The translations under genes were made by a program, and so were the position numbers. 64,000 nt of DNA, taken from positions 1-64,000 of the IMG/VR virus record IMGVR_UViG_3300008952_001422; one strand, written 5' to 3'. Shown here in pieces: positions 1 to 7,534 of the stretch (the stretch's first letter is position 1; each line of letters begins with the position of its first letter). A model generated the notes under the pieces. That model saw only the letters and a list, made by a program, of their open reading frames with translations. It was not told the DNA's origin and did no database searches. The DNA is from a virus.

Positions 1-427
1 GACTCATATATTCTTTTTCTGTACCTTTATCACTTATATATCCATCAGCACCAGGATGAAAATTTCTATCTCTGTGTTGTTTCATATGAAGTACTTCGTG
101 TTTTAACGCATCTTTCAATTTGTTTAAGAAGTATTTTTTACTGTTGTCTGACCATGTAAAACTTGCAGGACCTTCTTTGCTGAATAATATTTTAATGAAT
201 ATAGCAATATCACCTTCTTCATCGAAATCTGGTTCGTAGTGGGCACTAATTGATAGTTCACCTTCTTTCAAATCAGGAGTTCTTACAACTTGGATTGATG
301 CTATAGGAAAGTGATTTCCTACAATATCAATAATTTCATCATGAGATTGTGTACCATTGATGTCTTTTGCGATACCTTCTAAGTCGAACTCTTGTCCGTC
401 TGGCATTAATATTTCTTTAATTAACAT
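1..427 (-). CDS. Metallopeptidase-like protein, C-terminus beyond window
   Basis: Minus-strand gene that starts at ATG 427 and runs off the left edge, so 142 residues are visible. Residues 110-114 read H-E-V-L-H, an HExxH zinc-protease signature, after about 100 residues without a recognised domain. The N-terminus (MLIKEILMPDG) is of the short acidic type seen in other virion-associated genes of this window. The zinc-binding role is inferred from the motif only; the third ligand is not in the visible part. It is transcribed in the same direction as the next two genes, which carry late promoters. Confidence 0.7.
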   Translation of the reverse strand, partial: MLIKEILMPDGQEFDLEGIAKDINGTQSHDEIIDIVGNHFPIASIQVVRTPDLKEGELSISAHYEPDFDEEGDIAIFIKILFSKEGPASFTWSDNSKKYFLNKLKDALKHEVLHMKQHRDRNFHPGADGYISDKGTEKEYMS

Positions 428-438
428 AATTCTTTAAT

Positions 439-735
439 TTATAATTCTTCAATTTTCTTAGTAAAGGGATTGAATGTAGCAACTGGGTCGCTACCGTATT
501 TGTCATCAGGTTCTACTAAAACAAAGTCAAATGCACCATATCCACCATCATCAAAGAATACTTTCCATTTTTTATTGTTCCAAGTTATAAGTCTTTTTTC
601 GTAATACTTTATCATTTTTACAACATCTTCGCCGGTTTTTCCGTAATGGCGTTGAGCGCCTTGGTCAAGCATTTTTCTACTAAATTCAATTTCGCTTTGT
701 ATTAAGTCGTTTTCTATTAACTCGTGTAATTTCAT
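439..735 (-). CDS. Hypothetical protein (98 aa)
   Basis: I do not recognise this small soluble protein. It has an N-terminal helical half with many charged residues and a C-terminal part with aromatic beta-like segments (KWKVFFDDGGYGAFDFVLV). The start at 735 is preceded by an AGGAC ribosome-binding site and, further upstream, by a late-type promoter at 767-774. It lies 11 bases upstream of the metallopeptidase-like gene, so the two are probably co-transcribed late. Confidence 0.75.
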   Translation of the reverse strand: MKLHELIENDLIQSEIEFSRKMLDQGAQRHYGKTGEDVVKMIKYYEKRLITWNNKKWKVFFDDGGYGAFDFVLVEPDDKYGSDPVATFNPFTKKIEEL

Positions 736-766
736 TTTAGTTAGTCCTTATAAATTTGACTAACTG

Positions 767-774
767 TATTTATG
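767..774 (-). promoter_or_regulatory. Late promoter (CATAAATA)
   Basis: On the minus strand the sequence reads CATAAATACAGTTA, one base off the T4 late box TATAAATA, about 32 bases before the start at 735. It sits over the 3' end of the DUF2061 gene. Confidence 0.55.
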
Positions 775-1000
775 CTTTAAATCTAGATAAGTGTTTTTTA
801 ACTTTTAGACGTTTGAATACTTTACCCCAGGCTCTTTCGTGCAAGAAATACACAACAAATTTAATGATTGCGTCAATAGATGCTATTGACCCTGCTATTG
901 TTAAATTGCCAGTAAGTATATATGATATGATAAAGGTTATACATATCGATAATATTCGATATGACAACGATTTATATAAATGAACATGCAGTGCTTTCAT
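770..1000 (-). CDS. DUF2061 family small membrane protein
   Basis: Small membrane protein of the DUF2061 family: the family pattern is visible as KSLSYRIL near the N-terminus, a hydrophobic helix, a LTGNLTIAGSIASIDAI stretch and a closing YFLHERAWGKV. Two transmembrane helices are likely. I chose ATG 1000 rather than the upstream ATG at 1018 because GAGAGGA lies at proper distance before it. The family's function is unknown; bacterial members sit in the inner membrane. A late-type box at 1022-1029 lies just upstream, so it may be a late gene. Confidence 0.85.
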   Translation of the reverse strand: MKALHVHLYKSLSYRILSICITFIISYILTGNLTIAGSIASIDAIIKFVVYFLHERAWGKVFKRLKVKKHLSRFKA

Positions 1001-1021
1001 AGTGTTTTCCTCTCTCATATG

Positions 1022-1029
1022 TATTTATT
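1022..1029 (-). promoter_or_regulatory. Late promoter candidate (AATAAATA)
   Basis: The minus strand reads CAATAAATACATATG, a late-type box with one mismatch, 22 bases before the start of the DUF2061 gene. The call rests on position and similarity to the other late boxes here. Confidence 0.45.
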
Positions 1030-1102
1030 GACTATCTTTTATGACTTATATGCTTATTTTTCAATGATTTAGTCAAAAAAGGGGTTATTTTACGTGAAAA
1101 AC

Positions 1103-1130
1103 TTGACTTTGGGCTCCATTATGCTATAAT
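1103..1130 (+). promoter_or_regulatory. Sigma70-type early promoter
   Basis: TTGACT (1103-1108) and TATAAT (1125-1130) are separated by 16 bases, within the recurrent AACTTGACTTT context. It drives the 1181-1750 gene and is divergent from the late minus-strand genes. Confidence 0.85.
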
Positions 1131-1180
1131 TAACGATATAGTTCGATTTTTTCACTAGGCGGAGAGAGGATGTGAATACT

Positions 1181-1750
1181 GTGACATATGCATCAGAATT
1201 ACGTAGTATTTTTAATCGTAATGCTTATTCGACACTAATTGCCAATATGGGCACACAGTTGAATGATAGAAAAGACCGCTTTGATAAAAGTGATATTATC
1301 GAACAAGCAGTTGCAGTCTATTCAGGTGATAGACTTGCATGGGTAGACCTGATTGGTCGTGACCATGTGGATTCAGTTACAGGTTTTGATTTAGAATTCA
1401 AATATGTATCTGATGGTTTGTTTACAAAGGCACAAAAGTTGCCAAAAGAAGTTGTAAATGTAAAGTTAAAGAATAACTTAGGCTCCCACAAAGGAATTAC
1501 AGTAGACCATCCGGCAGATTTTTATATGATTGGTCAACAAGATGCAATCGCAATAATCAGTTGGGAAGACATTCAGAACTATCTAGTGGCAGTACCTGAT
1601 GGAATTGAGGCACGTATTCCATTTGATAAACTTAGTTTCATTTTTGATTTCAATGATATTGAGTTAGGTAATGTAGAAATAGAAACAGAAACAGATTACA
1701 AACAAATCAAAATGGATGCACAAAGAACATTAATTGAAACATTTTTATAA
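1181..1750 (+). CDS. Putative PD-(D/E)XK-like nuclease
   Basis: Product of 189-192 residues without a firm family match. The middle contains D-x(n)-E-x-K geometry (VDSVTGFDLEFKYV) and later ISWEDIQNYL, which resembles the core of a restriction-endonuclease fold; this is a pattern-level guess. I prefer GTG 1181 over GTG 1172 because the GAGAGAGGA ribosome-binding site (1162-1170) would be too close to 1172. It is the first gene behind a strong early promoter, as expected for a host take-over or anti-host function, but nothing visible proves that. Confidence 0.6.
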   Translation: MTYASELRSIFNRNAYSTLIANMGTQLNDRKDRFDKSDIIEQAVAVYSGDRLAWVDLIGRDHVDSVTGFDLEFKYVSDGLFTKAQKLPKEVVNVKLKNNLGSHKGITVDHPADFYMIGQQDAIAIISWEDIQNYLVAVPDGIEARIPFDKLSFIFDFNDIELGNVEIETETDYKQIKMDAQRTLIETFL

Positions 1751-1777
1751 ATATGAATGACTTAAGAAAGGAAGTAA

Positions 1778-2125
1778 ATGAGTAATTATACTACTGGTCC
1801 AGGACCATTAGATGGTAGTAAGAAACGTTTAAAACTTAATGATAAGATTAAGGCTTTAAATTCGAGTAGAGTGTTTAAGAAGATAACGCCAAAAGGCGAT
1901 TTATCTTGGCACGTCAAGTGGATTTCAGTTATTCTTATTGTAATAGCAACTGCGGCCAGAAGTGAAGGCTCAATACCACATATTGATTTGTGGTTTGGAA
2001 TGCTAGGTACATTAGGTTGGCTTTGGGTAGGTATGCTTTGGCATGACCGTGCATTGATTTTGCTAAATGGTGTATTAGTTACTCTTATAGGCATGGGCCT
2101 AATAAACTTTTATTTCGGAGCATAA
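1778..2125 (+). CDS. Small three-helix membrane protein
   Basis: 115 residues: a 45-residue basic soluble N-terminus, then about three hydrophobic helices (WISVILIVIATAA, MLGTLGWLWVGMLW, ALILLNGVLVTLIGMGLI). The LSWHVKW and GWLWVGMLWHDRALILLN stretches resemble a small bacterial membrane family I recall as DUF6552; function unknown. It is preceded by GAAAGGAAG and lies 27 bases after the preceding gene, so it is probably in the same early operon. Confidence 0.75.
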   Translation: MSNYTTGPGPLDGSKKRLKLNDKIKALNSSRVFKKITPKGDLSWHVKWISVILIVIATAARSEGSIPHIDLWFGMLGTLGWLWVGMLWHDRALILLNGVLVTLIGMGLINFYFGA

Positions 2126-2127
2126 CA

Positions 2128-2367
2128 ATGGGACATTTTATTAAATTTACATTTACTGCATTTGATAAAGATTTTTCTGTTCACGTTGATGATAAAGATA
2201 TCTCAACTCCAGTAAAAATGCTGAACGCAAAAAGTAGAGCAATGGGGAAAGCAAATAGAGAATTTTTAGATAAATTCTTAAATGAGGGGATTGACCCATT
2301 TCCAGGCTGGTGGTCTGAATCATCACCAACGGATTTTTATTGGTCAACAGGAAATAATTTTGATTAA
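2128..2367 (+). CDS. Hypothetical protein (79 aa)
   Basis: Unrecognised small soluble protein ending in an aromatic-rich tail (PFPGWWSESSPTDFYW). It begins two bases after the stop of the preceding membrane protein, with its ribosome-binding site (CGGAG) inside that gene, and it ends at a hairpin. It looks like the last gene of the operon starting at 1181. Confidence 0.7.
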   Translation: MGHFIKFTFTAFDKDFSVHVDDKDISTPVKMLNAKSRAMGKANREFLDKFLNEGIDPFPGWWSESSPTDFYWSTGNNFD

Positions 2368-2389
2368 AACTCAGTTGTTAACTGGGTTT
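2367..2389 (+). terminator. Stem-loop after operon, possible terminator
   Basis: AAACTCAG (2367-2374) pairs with CTGGGTTT (2382-2389), eight pairs including one G-U, around a 7-base loop. There is no U-run after it, so it may stabilise the 3' end rather than stop transcription by itself. Confidence 0.5.
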
Positions 2390-2396
2390 ACCACAT

Positions 2397-2404
2397 TATA
2401 AATA
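2397..2404 (+). promoter_or_regulatory. Late promoter (TATAAATA)
   Basis: Exact T4 late box TATAAATA, 30 bases upstream of the early promoter at 2434. The small gene at 2493 may thus be read in both phases. Confidence 0.5.
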
Positions 2405-2433
2405 GATAAGTTTACAAAAAGAAGTACAAAAAC

Positions 2434-2462
2434 TTGACTTTTCTAACGTATTGTGTTAAGAT
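2434..2462 (+). promoter_or_regulatory. Sigma70-type early promoter, weak -10
   Basis: TTGACT (2434-2439) in the ACTTGACTT context and TAAGAT (2457-2462) with 17-base spacing. The -10 matches the consensus at four of six positions. Confidence 0.65.
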
Positions 2463-2492
2463 GGTTACATTAAACATATAAAAAGAGAGGTT

Positions 2493-2645
2493 ATGATGGA
2501 ATTAGAAAGTATTGGGTCATACATTTTATTGGCCTTTATATTAGGATTTTTTAGTATTGCTTTATTATCGAACTTTTTCTTCCCATTCTTTATGGATGCG
2601 AATGACAAGATTAATAAAGAATACAAAGATATTCCCCTAGATTAG
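2493..2645 (+). CDS. Small single-pass membrane protein (50 aa)
   Basis: A 50-residue reading frame with AAAGAGAGG before its ATG and a promoter at proper distance. Residues 9-33 form one very hydrophobic segment (YILLAFILGFFSIALLSNFF), followed by a short charged tail ending in DIPLD. No family recognised; short phage membrane peptides like this often modify the host envelope, which is a general expectation only. Confidence 0.65.
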   Translation: MMELESIGSYILLAFILGFFSIALLSNFFFPFFMDANDKINKEYKDIPLD

Positions 2646-2780
2646 ATTATTAGGGTAATCGATTGTTTCGTTATCATTTTTTATGAATGATGATGAAGCA
2701 ATTGATATCGTATGTCTTAGAGATAAGCATATGCATCCGAACTGATGTAAAACTACTTTTTAATATAACAGGAGTAACAT

Positions 2781-3002
2781 ATGTTAGAGAAAGTCTTACG
2801 CTGGACATCCGGCGCAACAGAGGCTGGTATTTCACTAATCGGTCTTGCTATCGTACTACAAGTAGTATTTGGTGGGTCTGTACCTTTCTTAGGTGGTGAC
2901 GTAATCGGTACTGTAATTGGAATAGTGGCGCAACTTGGCTCCGCTGGTCTAGTTGGATTAATTTCTGCGGCTATTTTGTGGAAACTATTTTCAAAAGATT
3001 AA
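2781..3002 (+). CDS. Small two-helix membrane protein
   Basis: 73 residues with a short amphipathic N-terminus (MLEKVLRWTSG) and two glycine-rich hydrophobic helices (about 15-36 and 41-68), ending in a charged KLFSKD. AACAGGAGTAAC gives a clear ribosome-binding site. The shape would fit a small holin or antiholin, but a better holin candidate exists at 45679, and this one has no lysis neighbours. Followed by a strong hairpin. Confidence 0.7.
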   Translation: MLEKVLRWTSGATEAGISLIGLAIVLQVVFGGSVPFLGGDVIGTVIGIVAQLGSAGLVGLISAAILWKLFSKD

Positions 3003-3031
3003 ACCCTAATATACGCAATTTTGGTATATTC

Positions 3032-3063
3032 GATTGAGAATGCCTGTCATGGGCATTCCAATC
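3032..3063 (+). terminator. Strong stem-loop, possible terminator
   Basis: GATTG-A-GAATGCC (3032-3044) pairs with GGCATTCCAATC (3052-3063): twelve pairs, one bulged A, 7-base loop. It ends the short-membrane-gene unit. No U-run follows, so termination or 3'-end protection are both possible. Confidence 0.6.
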
Positions 3064-3138
3064 TTACGGTTTCGGTACTTCCCCTAAGTATGATTATCTA
3101 CTTTAAAAAGTACCACTTTATTCGCAGTTTCATTTTGA

Positions 3139-3146
3139 TATAAATA
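3139..3146 (+). promoter_or_regulatory. Late promoter (TATAAATA)
   Basis: Exact T4 late box, followed by GTTGATATAGAGGAACT, with the ribosome-binding site of the phosphoesterase immediately downstream. Confidence 0.75.
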
Positions 3147-3170
3147 GTTGATATAGAGGAACTTAATTCA

Positions 3171-3932
3171 TTGAAACTACATTGCATAAGCGATACACAC
3201 ATGAGACATCGGGAAATCGAACTTCCCGGTGGCGATGTGTTAATACATGCAGGAGACATAATGACTAACCGTGACCCAGGACAGTTACTAGAGTTTTTAG
3301 TATGGTTTGATGAACAAAAATACACTACTAAACTTTTTATCGCTGGCAATCATGACTATATCTTTGAAGACAATCCTAACCTTGCTAAGAAAATCCTTAG
3401 ACTATTCCCATCAATCACATACTTACAAGATTCCGAGACAACAATAGACGGTATCAAATTTTATGGTTCACCATGGATTCCAACAAACTTTCTAGGTAAG
3501 GCATTTTCTTTCTTAAGAACTGAACACGACATAGCAAAACGACACTGGTCAAAAATTCCCGATGATACTGATGTTCTTATTACTCATAGTCCAGTCTATG
3601 AAAAATTAGATAAGATTGTGCGACCAGTCAGACATAATCAAACTCAACTACATCTCGGTGACCCATCTCTTGGGAAACGAATCAAAGAAATAAATCCACA
3701 ACTTCATATTTGTGGACATATCCATTCAGGTCAAGGAATACTTGACGAACATAAAGAAACAACTACCTATATCAACGCCGCTAGTCTGGGCGAAGATTAT
3801 GAATATTCTAATAAAAGGAGATACATACCATGCAAAATTTTAAAAACCACATCAGAGATTGGACTTCAAGAAAATGGCACTCTACACACAATTGGAAATC
3901 AGGTACAGGAAAGTTCATTAAAAGAACACTAA
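3171..3932 (+). CDS. Calcineurin-like metallophosphoesterase
   Basis: The metal-binding motifs of the metallophosphoesterase fold are in order: SDTH near residue 6 (D-x-H), GDIM near 28, GNHD near 61, THSP near 140 and GHIHSG near 181. Overall it resembles the MPPED1/2-like branch, which cleaves phosphodiesters or phosphomonoesters; the substrate is unknown. The start is TTG 3171 after AGAGGA. The fold should end around residue 215; the last 35 residues look poor, and the DNA there encodes another small gene in a second frame. It has its own late promoter. Confidence 0.85.
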   Translation: MKLHCISDTHMRHREIELPGGDVLIHAGDIMTNRDPGQLLEFLVWFDEQKYTTKLFIAGNHDYIFEDNPNLAKKILRLFPSITYLQDSETTIDGIKFYGSPWIPTNFLGKAFSFLRTEHDIAKRHWSKIPDDTDVLITHSPVYEKLDKIVRPVRHNQTQLHLGDPSLGKRIKEINPQLHICGHIHSGQGILDEHKETTTYINAASLGEDYEYSNKRRYIPCKILKTTSEIGLQENGTLHTIGNQVQESSLKEH

Positions 3933-3988
3933 ATAAAAAGGCAAGAAAAGAAGCAAAAGAAAAAATATGTCGAATAATGATTGGATAA
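3830..3988 (+). CDS. Small basic protein overlapping the phosphoesterase 3' end
   Basis: A 52-residue frame starting at ATG 3830 with a strong AAAAGGAG eight bases upstream. It overlaps the phosphoesterase gene by 103 bases and the next gene by 22. The product is very basic (SRKWHSTHNWKSG, KRTLNKKARKEAKEK), as expected for a nucleic-acid-binding peptide. The strong ribosome-binding site is the main support; no homologue recognised. Confidence 0.55.
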   Translation: MQNFKNHIRDWTSRKWHSTHNWKSGTGKFIKRTLNKKARKEAKEKICRIMIG

Positions 3989-4533
3989 AATACGAAACAC
4001 CACATGATGGAGTAGGAACCCATGTATCCGTTTGGATAAATGAAAAGATGGGATTAGTTAAACGAACATTTGATGGTGACCATTGCGGACCTGGTGTATC
4101 TAAATTTAAAAGCAAATCTGATACATTCTTTAAGAATGAAGTATATTGGTTAACTCATCCTTTGCTTTTCGAAAGCAAATTCTTACCTGAATTAATTGAA
4201 ATCAATGGAGATACTAAAACTATAATTCAAAAATATTATGGTCCTAACTTACTAGATTATCTTCACGACCCTAAAGGTTTTCCTGTTTCAAATATTTCTG
4301 AACAGATATTAGAGATGTACACATTCTTTACAGAAGTTGGAGTTAATAAACTGAATGGTGCATTATCGAATATGTCAGCAAATGATGGACAATTAATTGC
4401 ATTCGATTTCAAGTGGGCAAGACCAGCCCCAAAGGCAAACGCAAAAGAAATAAAAGCATTTCATACTTGGTTTACAAAGATTGACCCAGATTTGGTAGAG
4501 AAGTTAATTAAGATGAAGACTTCTAAATTATAA
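3967..4533 (+). CDS. Kinase-fold-like hypothetical protein
   Basis: 188 residues. VNKLNGALSNMSAND followed by LIAFDFKWARP resembles the catalytic and metal-binding part of aminoglycoside-phosphotransferase-type kinases (N-x4-N, then D-F), but the usual H-x-D is missing, so it may be a pseudokinase or unrelated. The gene ends tail-to-tail with the minus-strand gene at 4528, overlapping it by six bases. Start ATG 3967; the upstream bases AAAAGAAGCAAAAGAAAA give only a weak ribosome-binding site. Confidence 0.6.
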   Translation: MSNNDWIKYETPHDGVGTHVSVWINEKMGLVKRTFDGDHCGPGVSKFKSKSDTFFKNEVYWLTHPLLFESKFLPELIEINGDTKTIIQKYYGPNLLDYLHDPKGFPVSNISEQILEMYTFFTEVGVNKLNGALSNMSANDGQLIAFDFKWARPAPKANAKEIKAFHTWFTKIDPDLVEKLIKMKTSKL

Positions 4534-4977
4534 TTCTATTGATGTTTTGACTCCAGGAGAGGCGATATCCATCGCATATAATCCTGCTAATACCATTGAA
4601 AGTATTTTTTCTAAACTTAATCCTACAACAGCGATTGAAGGCAACATAGGAGATAATAGCATTAGAATCATAACTCCTAATCCTATCATTCTTGGATGGG
4701 CACGAAAGAAACCAAAGAATTTTTTTAATGTTGATGTTTTTACTTTTTCTTCATTGCCAAGTTTGTCTTCAAGTTTAGACATGTATTGTTTCATGTCTTG
4801 AGTTTTTTCTTCACTTGGTTCTGGTTGTTTTTTGAATTTGTTTACTGCTTTTTGTAAAAGTGTTTGGCTAAGTCTTTCAGCATCCATACTTCCATCTTCG
4901 AGTAATGGAACATTTCTTTTAGCCCATTTCTCTAATTCGTACAACGTATTAGATTGTGTGATTTCGCCAATTCTCAT
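4528..4977 (-). CDS. Membrane protein with acidic linker
   Basis: 149 residues: soluble N-terminus starting MRIGEITQ, a charged linker (QPEPSEEKTQDMKQYMSKLEDKLG), then two hydrophobic helices (about 98-115 and 118-140). Not recognised. Its start touches the stop of the 254-residue gene upstream, which carries a late promoter, so both are probably late and possibly virion-associated. Confidence 0.7.
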   Translation of the reverse strand: MRIGEITQSNTLYELEKWAKRNVPLLEDGSMDAERLSQTLLQKAVNKFKKQPEPSEEKTQDMKQYMSKLEDKLGNEEKVKTSTLKKFFGFFRAHPRMIGLGVMILMLLSPMLPSIAVVGLSLEKILSMVLAGLYAMDIASPGVKTSIEL

Positions 4978-5741
4978 TATATATCCGGATTAGTTCTATA
5001 ACCTTTATGGGTAAAGCCAGTGACATTAGAAATAAAATCACTTATAAATTCTTCTGTGTCTTCGTATGAACCCAAATGTTCTTTTGGTACACTAACAGTA
5101 AGAGAGGTAGGTAAGTCAAGTCCTTCTGGACCCTCACCTGTACTATCTTCTGTGTCCCATTCAATATCTTTTACTTTAAATACTTTATCTTCTGTAACTT
5201 CTTTCTTCTTAAGTAATCCTAGGTCATCTAATCTACGAACAATCATACCTCTAACATCTGCTTTAGGGTCTTTTTCTTCCATAGCATCTAACTCATCGAA
5301 TAGTTCATCGTCACCAAGAAGATGATAAATCTTATCATGGGCTCCAGCGGCAGGTAATTCTTGTTTCATTAAGTCTTTTAATTCTTTAACTTTTTCTGGA
5401 GTATCTGGAATTGACCATGTGCCTTCTGTAACTTTTTCTTTAGAAGATTCCATGACATCATCATTCCAATATGTGTTCGTATCGATATTGTCGGATTTCT
5501 TGTCATAAATGTCTACAATGATACCCATATCATTAGAAGATACGACTACATCGTGATGCTCGGCAGTAATATGCGTTTGTTGGTCTACTCGAAGTTTGTG
5601 AACTCCGCCTTCTTGTATGTTTCTTAATTGAGCCCTATTCTGAGCCTTATTATATTGCTTAACACCCTCATCAGTTTTATTCTGAAGGTTTTGAATAAGT
5701 CTTTTCCAAGATAGAATGTCGCTGTTGTCTAAATATGCCAT
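4977..5741 (-). CDS. Hypothetical late protein (254 aa)
   Basis: Acidic protein without recognised domain. The N-terminal part (DNSDILSWKRLIQNLQNKT) reads like a helical virion-protein start, followed by a segment rich in V and D (HHDVVVSSNDMGIIVDIYD). Ribosome-binding site AAGGAAAT lies before ATG 5741, behind a late promoter at 5773-5780. Its late class and position suggest a structural or assembly role; that is inference. Confidence 0.7.
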   Translation of the reverse strand: MAYLDNSDILSWKRLIQNLQNKTDEGVKQYNKAQNRAQLRNIQEGGVHKLRVDQQTHITAEHHDVVVSSNDMGIIVDIYDKKSDNIDTNTYWNDDVMESSKEKVTEGTWSIPDTPEKVKELKDLMKQELPAAGAHDKIYHLLGDDELFDELDAMEEKDPKADVRGMIVRRLDDLGLLKKKEVTEDKVFKVKDIEWDTEDSTGEGPEGLDLPTSLTVSVPKEHLGSYEDTEEFISDFISNVTGFTHKGYRTNPDI

Positions 5742-5772
5742 AATATTTCCTTGTTGTACAATACGTTAATTG

Positions 5773-5780
5773 TATTTATC
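5773..5780 (-). promoter_or_regulatory. Late promoter (GATAAATA)
   Basis: The minus strand reads GATAAATACAATTAACG, the form most common in this window, about 32 bases before the start at 5741. It is back-to-back with the early promoter at 5788. Confidence 0.75.
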
Positions 5781-5787
5781 TTTATAC

Positions 5788-5817
5788 TTGACTTTTGATA
5801 GTGTTTTGTGGTATAAT
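5788..5817 (+). promoter_or_regulatory. Sigma70-type early promoter
   Basis: TTGACT (5788-5793), 18-base spacer, TATAAT (5812-5817). The start codon of the next gene lies only 10 bases after the -10 box. Confidence 0.8.
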
Positions 5818-5827
5818 TGTGTGTACT

Positions 5828-6256
5828 ATGGAAATAAAACATAAACCACAATTCAATATAGAGAAAGTAACGGCTCATTATACGAAAAAAGACGGTGTAC
5901 CAGTACATTATGTATGTACATCCGACTTAGATGAGAGTGATAGACCATTTGATATCTATTATCGTGATACTCCTCATCCTGAGCATAATAACTTTTATTT
6001 CGGATTATATGCAGATGATGAAGATAGAATGATGATATGTAAAGCAGATTCTATTGAAAACTATACTTTTGGATTGATATCAGACGAAGATAAATGGGTA
6101 TATAGTCGAAGTCACCATGATTTTGTTGAAACAGATTCTGGTTATATTGATGGTGGGCGAAGATTTATCAAAAGAGGTGGTGAGTTAGATAATCAAAAAC
6201 ATATAGTCGCTAAAGTAGTAGATGGCGTATTTGTAACTGGAGATGAAACTGAATGA
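5828..6256 (+). CDS. Hypothetical protein with near-leaderless start
   Basis: 142 residues, rich in acidic and aromatic residues, no recognised domain. A longer frame opens at 5795 but that codon lies inside the promoter, so ATG 5828 (MEIKHKPQF) must be the start. The expected transcription start is near 5824, leaving about four bases of leader and no ribosome-binding site. The gene ends in an ATGA overlap with the next one. Confidence 0.75.
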   Translation: MEIKHKPQFNIEKVTAHYTKKDGVPVHYVCTSDLDESDRPFDIYYRDTPHPEHNNFYFGLYADDEDRMMICKADSIENYTFGLISDEDKWVYSRSHHDFVETDSGYIDGGRRFIKRGGELDNQKHIVAKVVDGVFVTGDETE

Positions 6257-7221
6257 AAAGAGATGCAAATAATAATATAATTAGTTACGGCTTTCCAGAA
6301 GAGGAAATCTTTGATTCTAAAACATTGTCTGATGATGAAAAATCAACAGAATTAAACAAATTGTTGCGTCAGCAACAGAAAGATGGAATATTTGGTGGTG
6401 AAAAACAAGAATACTTTACAGTAGCAGATTTAACAACTCCAGCAGTAGAACCATTGAGAACAGTTGAACAAAATGTTTTAGCACTCATTTTATATTGGAG
6501 TGATACTGATGTTTGTTCACCACGAGATATGGGTGGCACTAAGTACAATTATTGGTGTAATATACTTCGTGATTGTGCGAGATGGCAGGACCCACGGAAT
6601 GATGTTACAATTGAAAAGCATACGCCAAGACCTAGACCTGATTATAATTTTCATGATTTGGAGATGACTCCTAGAAAACAGGATATCGACCTTGCAAAAA
6701 CAATTATTGATTACTATAAAATAAAATTATCTCATAGAGCATTAACTGGAGATATACCATTATCTGAATATGAAAATAAATTAGGTAGTTTTATCAATAC
6801 AAAACCAAATCAATTTAAGTTTGATGAAATTGGACTTGCTGTAAGATTACCAGAAACATATAATGTTGATTTGATATTCGATGGATTTATACAAGACTAT
6901 GATTCATTACCACCATACGACTCAGATTGGACTACTTCTCTTTCTACACCCCCAACAAAGAGACCACTTGTTCTTAATTTTATAAGAAAAGTAGATATTC
7001 TTGGTAGCAAAGAACAAAACATTCGTTACTATTTTGAATGTGATAAAGAATTGTATTGTATGAAATTTCCAGAAAATAATTCACTATTACATGTTCTTGA
7101 TGTTGTACTAGAAAACAGTAACAATATATTAAAGATATCAGCGGCAACTACGCCAACTGTACTTTATTTAAACAGTAATTTCTGGTATAATATGGTCCAT
7201 GATGGATGGATACTAGAGTAG
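6253..7221 (+). CDS. Hypothetical protein (322 aa)
   Basis: Unrecognised soluble protein of 322 residues. The middle (about 70-150) contains several conserved-looking tryptophans and cysteines (YNYWCNILRDCARWQDP) and the C-terminal half has beta-strand-like patches. It starts in an ATGA overlap with the preceding gene and is followed two bases later by a MazG gene, so it belongs to the early operon from 5788. Confidence 0.65.
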   Translation: MKRDANNNIISYGFPEEEIFDSKTLSDDEKSTELNKLLRQQQKDGIFGGEKQEYFTVADLTTPAVEPLRTVEQNVLALILYWSDTDVCSPRDMGGTKYNYWCNILRDCARWQDPRNDVTIEKHTPRPRPDYNFHDLEMTPRKQDIDLAKTIIDYYKIKLSHRALTGDIPLSEYENKLGSFINTKPNQFKFDEIGLAVRLPETYNVDLIFDGFIQDYDSLPPYDSDWTTSLSTPPTKRPLVLNFIRKVDILGSKEQNIRYYFECDKELYCMKFPENNSLLHVLDVVLENSNNILKISAATTPTVLYLNSNFWYNMVHDGWILE

Positions 7222-7222
7222 T

Positions 7223-7534
7223 ATGATTAAAGATAATGATGATGAACTAATGGTAATCACCATGGAAGAATGCGGCGAGTTAATTCAGGCCTGTTCGAAA
7301 GCCATGAGAACTAGAGAGTACAGTAGTCAGCAATTAACCGAGGAAGTCGGTGATGTCATGTGCATGGTAGGATTACTTATGCAATATGGACTCATTGATG
7401 AAGAAGAAGTCGAAAAAAGAGTAAACGTGAAACTTGCCAAATTGGCAAAGTGGAGTTACTTGGTAGAAGATAATGAAGAACACCAGGAGATAAGAAATGA
7501 CGATAGAAGACGTAATACCAAACGAAGACGGTGA
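7223..7534 (+). CDS. MazG-like NTP pyrophosphohydrolase
   Basis: The all-alpha NTP pyrophosphohydrolase pattern is visible: MEECGELIQACSKA (E-E-x-G-E) near residue 14 and LTEEVGDVMCMVGLL (E-x2-D) near 38. Enzymes of this family hydrolyse (d)NTPs to NMPs and in phages are thought to sanitise nucleotide pools or lower host alarmones. At 103 residues it is a single-domain form. Its basic tail (DDRRRNTKRRR) lies in DNA that also encodes the start of the next gene. A second MazG relative is at 27756. Confidence 0.85.
   Translation: MIKDNDDELMVITMEECGELIQACSKAMRTREYSSQQLTEEVGDVMCMVGLLMQYGLIDEEEVEKRVNVKLAKLAKWSYLVEDNEEHQEIRNDDRRRNTKRRR

Noticed and set aside
2687-2899. 70-codon frame starting at 2687
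   Set aside because: It overlaps the well-supported membrane gene at 2781 in another frame, has no proper ribosome-binding site and reads as a shadow.
4547-5325. Plus-strand frames over the two late minus-strand genes
   Set aside because: They lack ribosome-binding sites and have serine-rich shadow composition; the minus-strand genes have a late promoter and coupled starts.
5795-5827. Upstream extension of the gene at 5828
   Set aside because: The extra codons lie within the promoter, before the expected transcription start.
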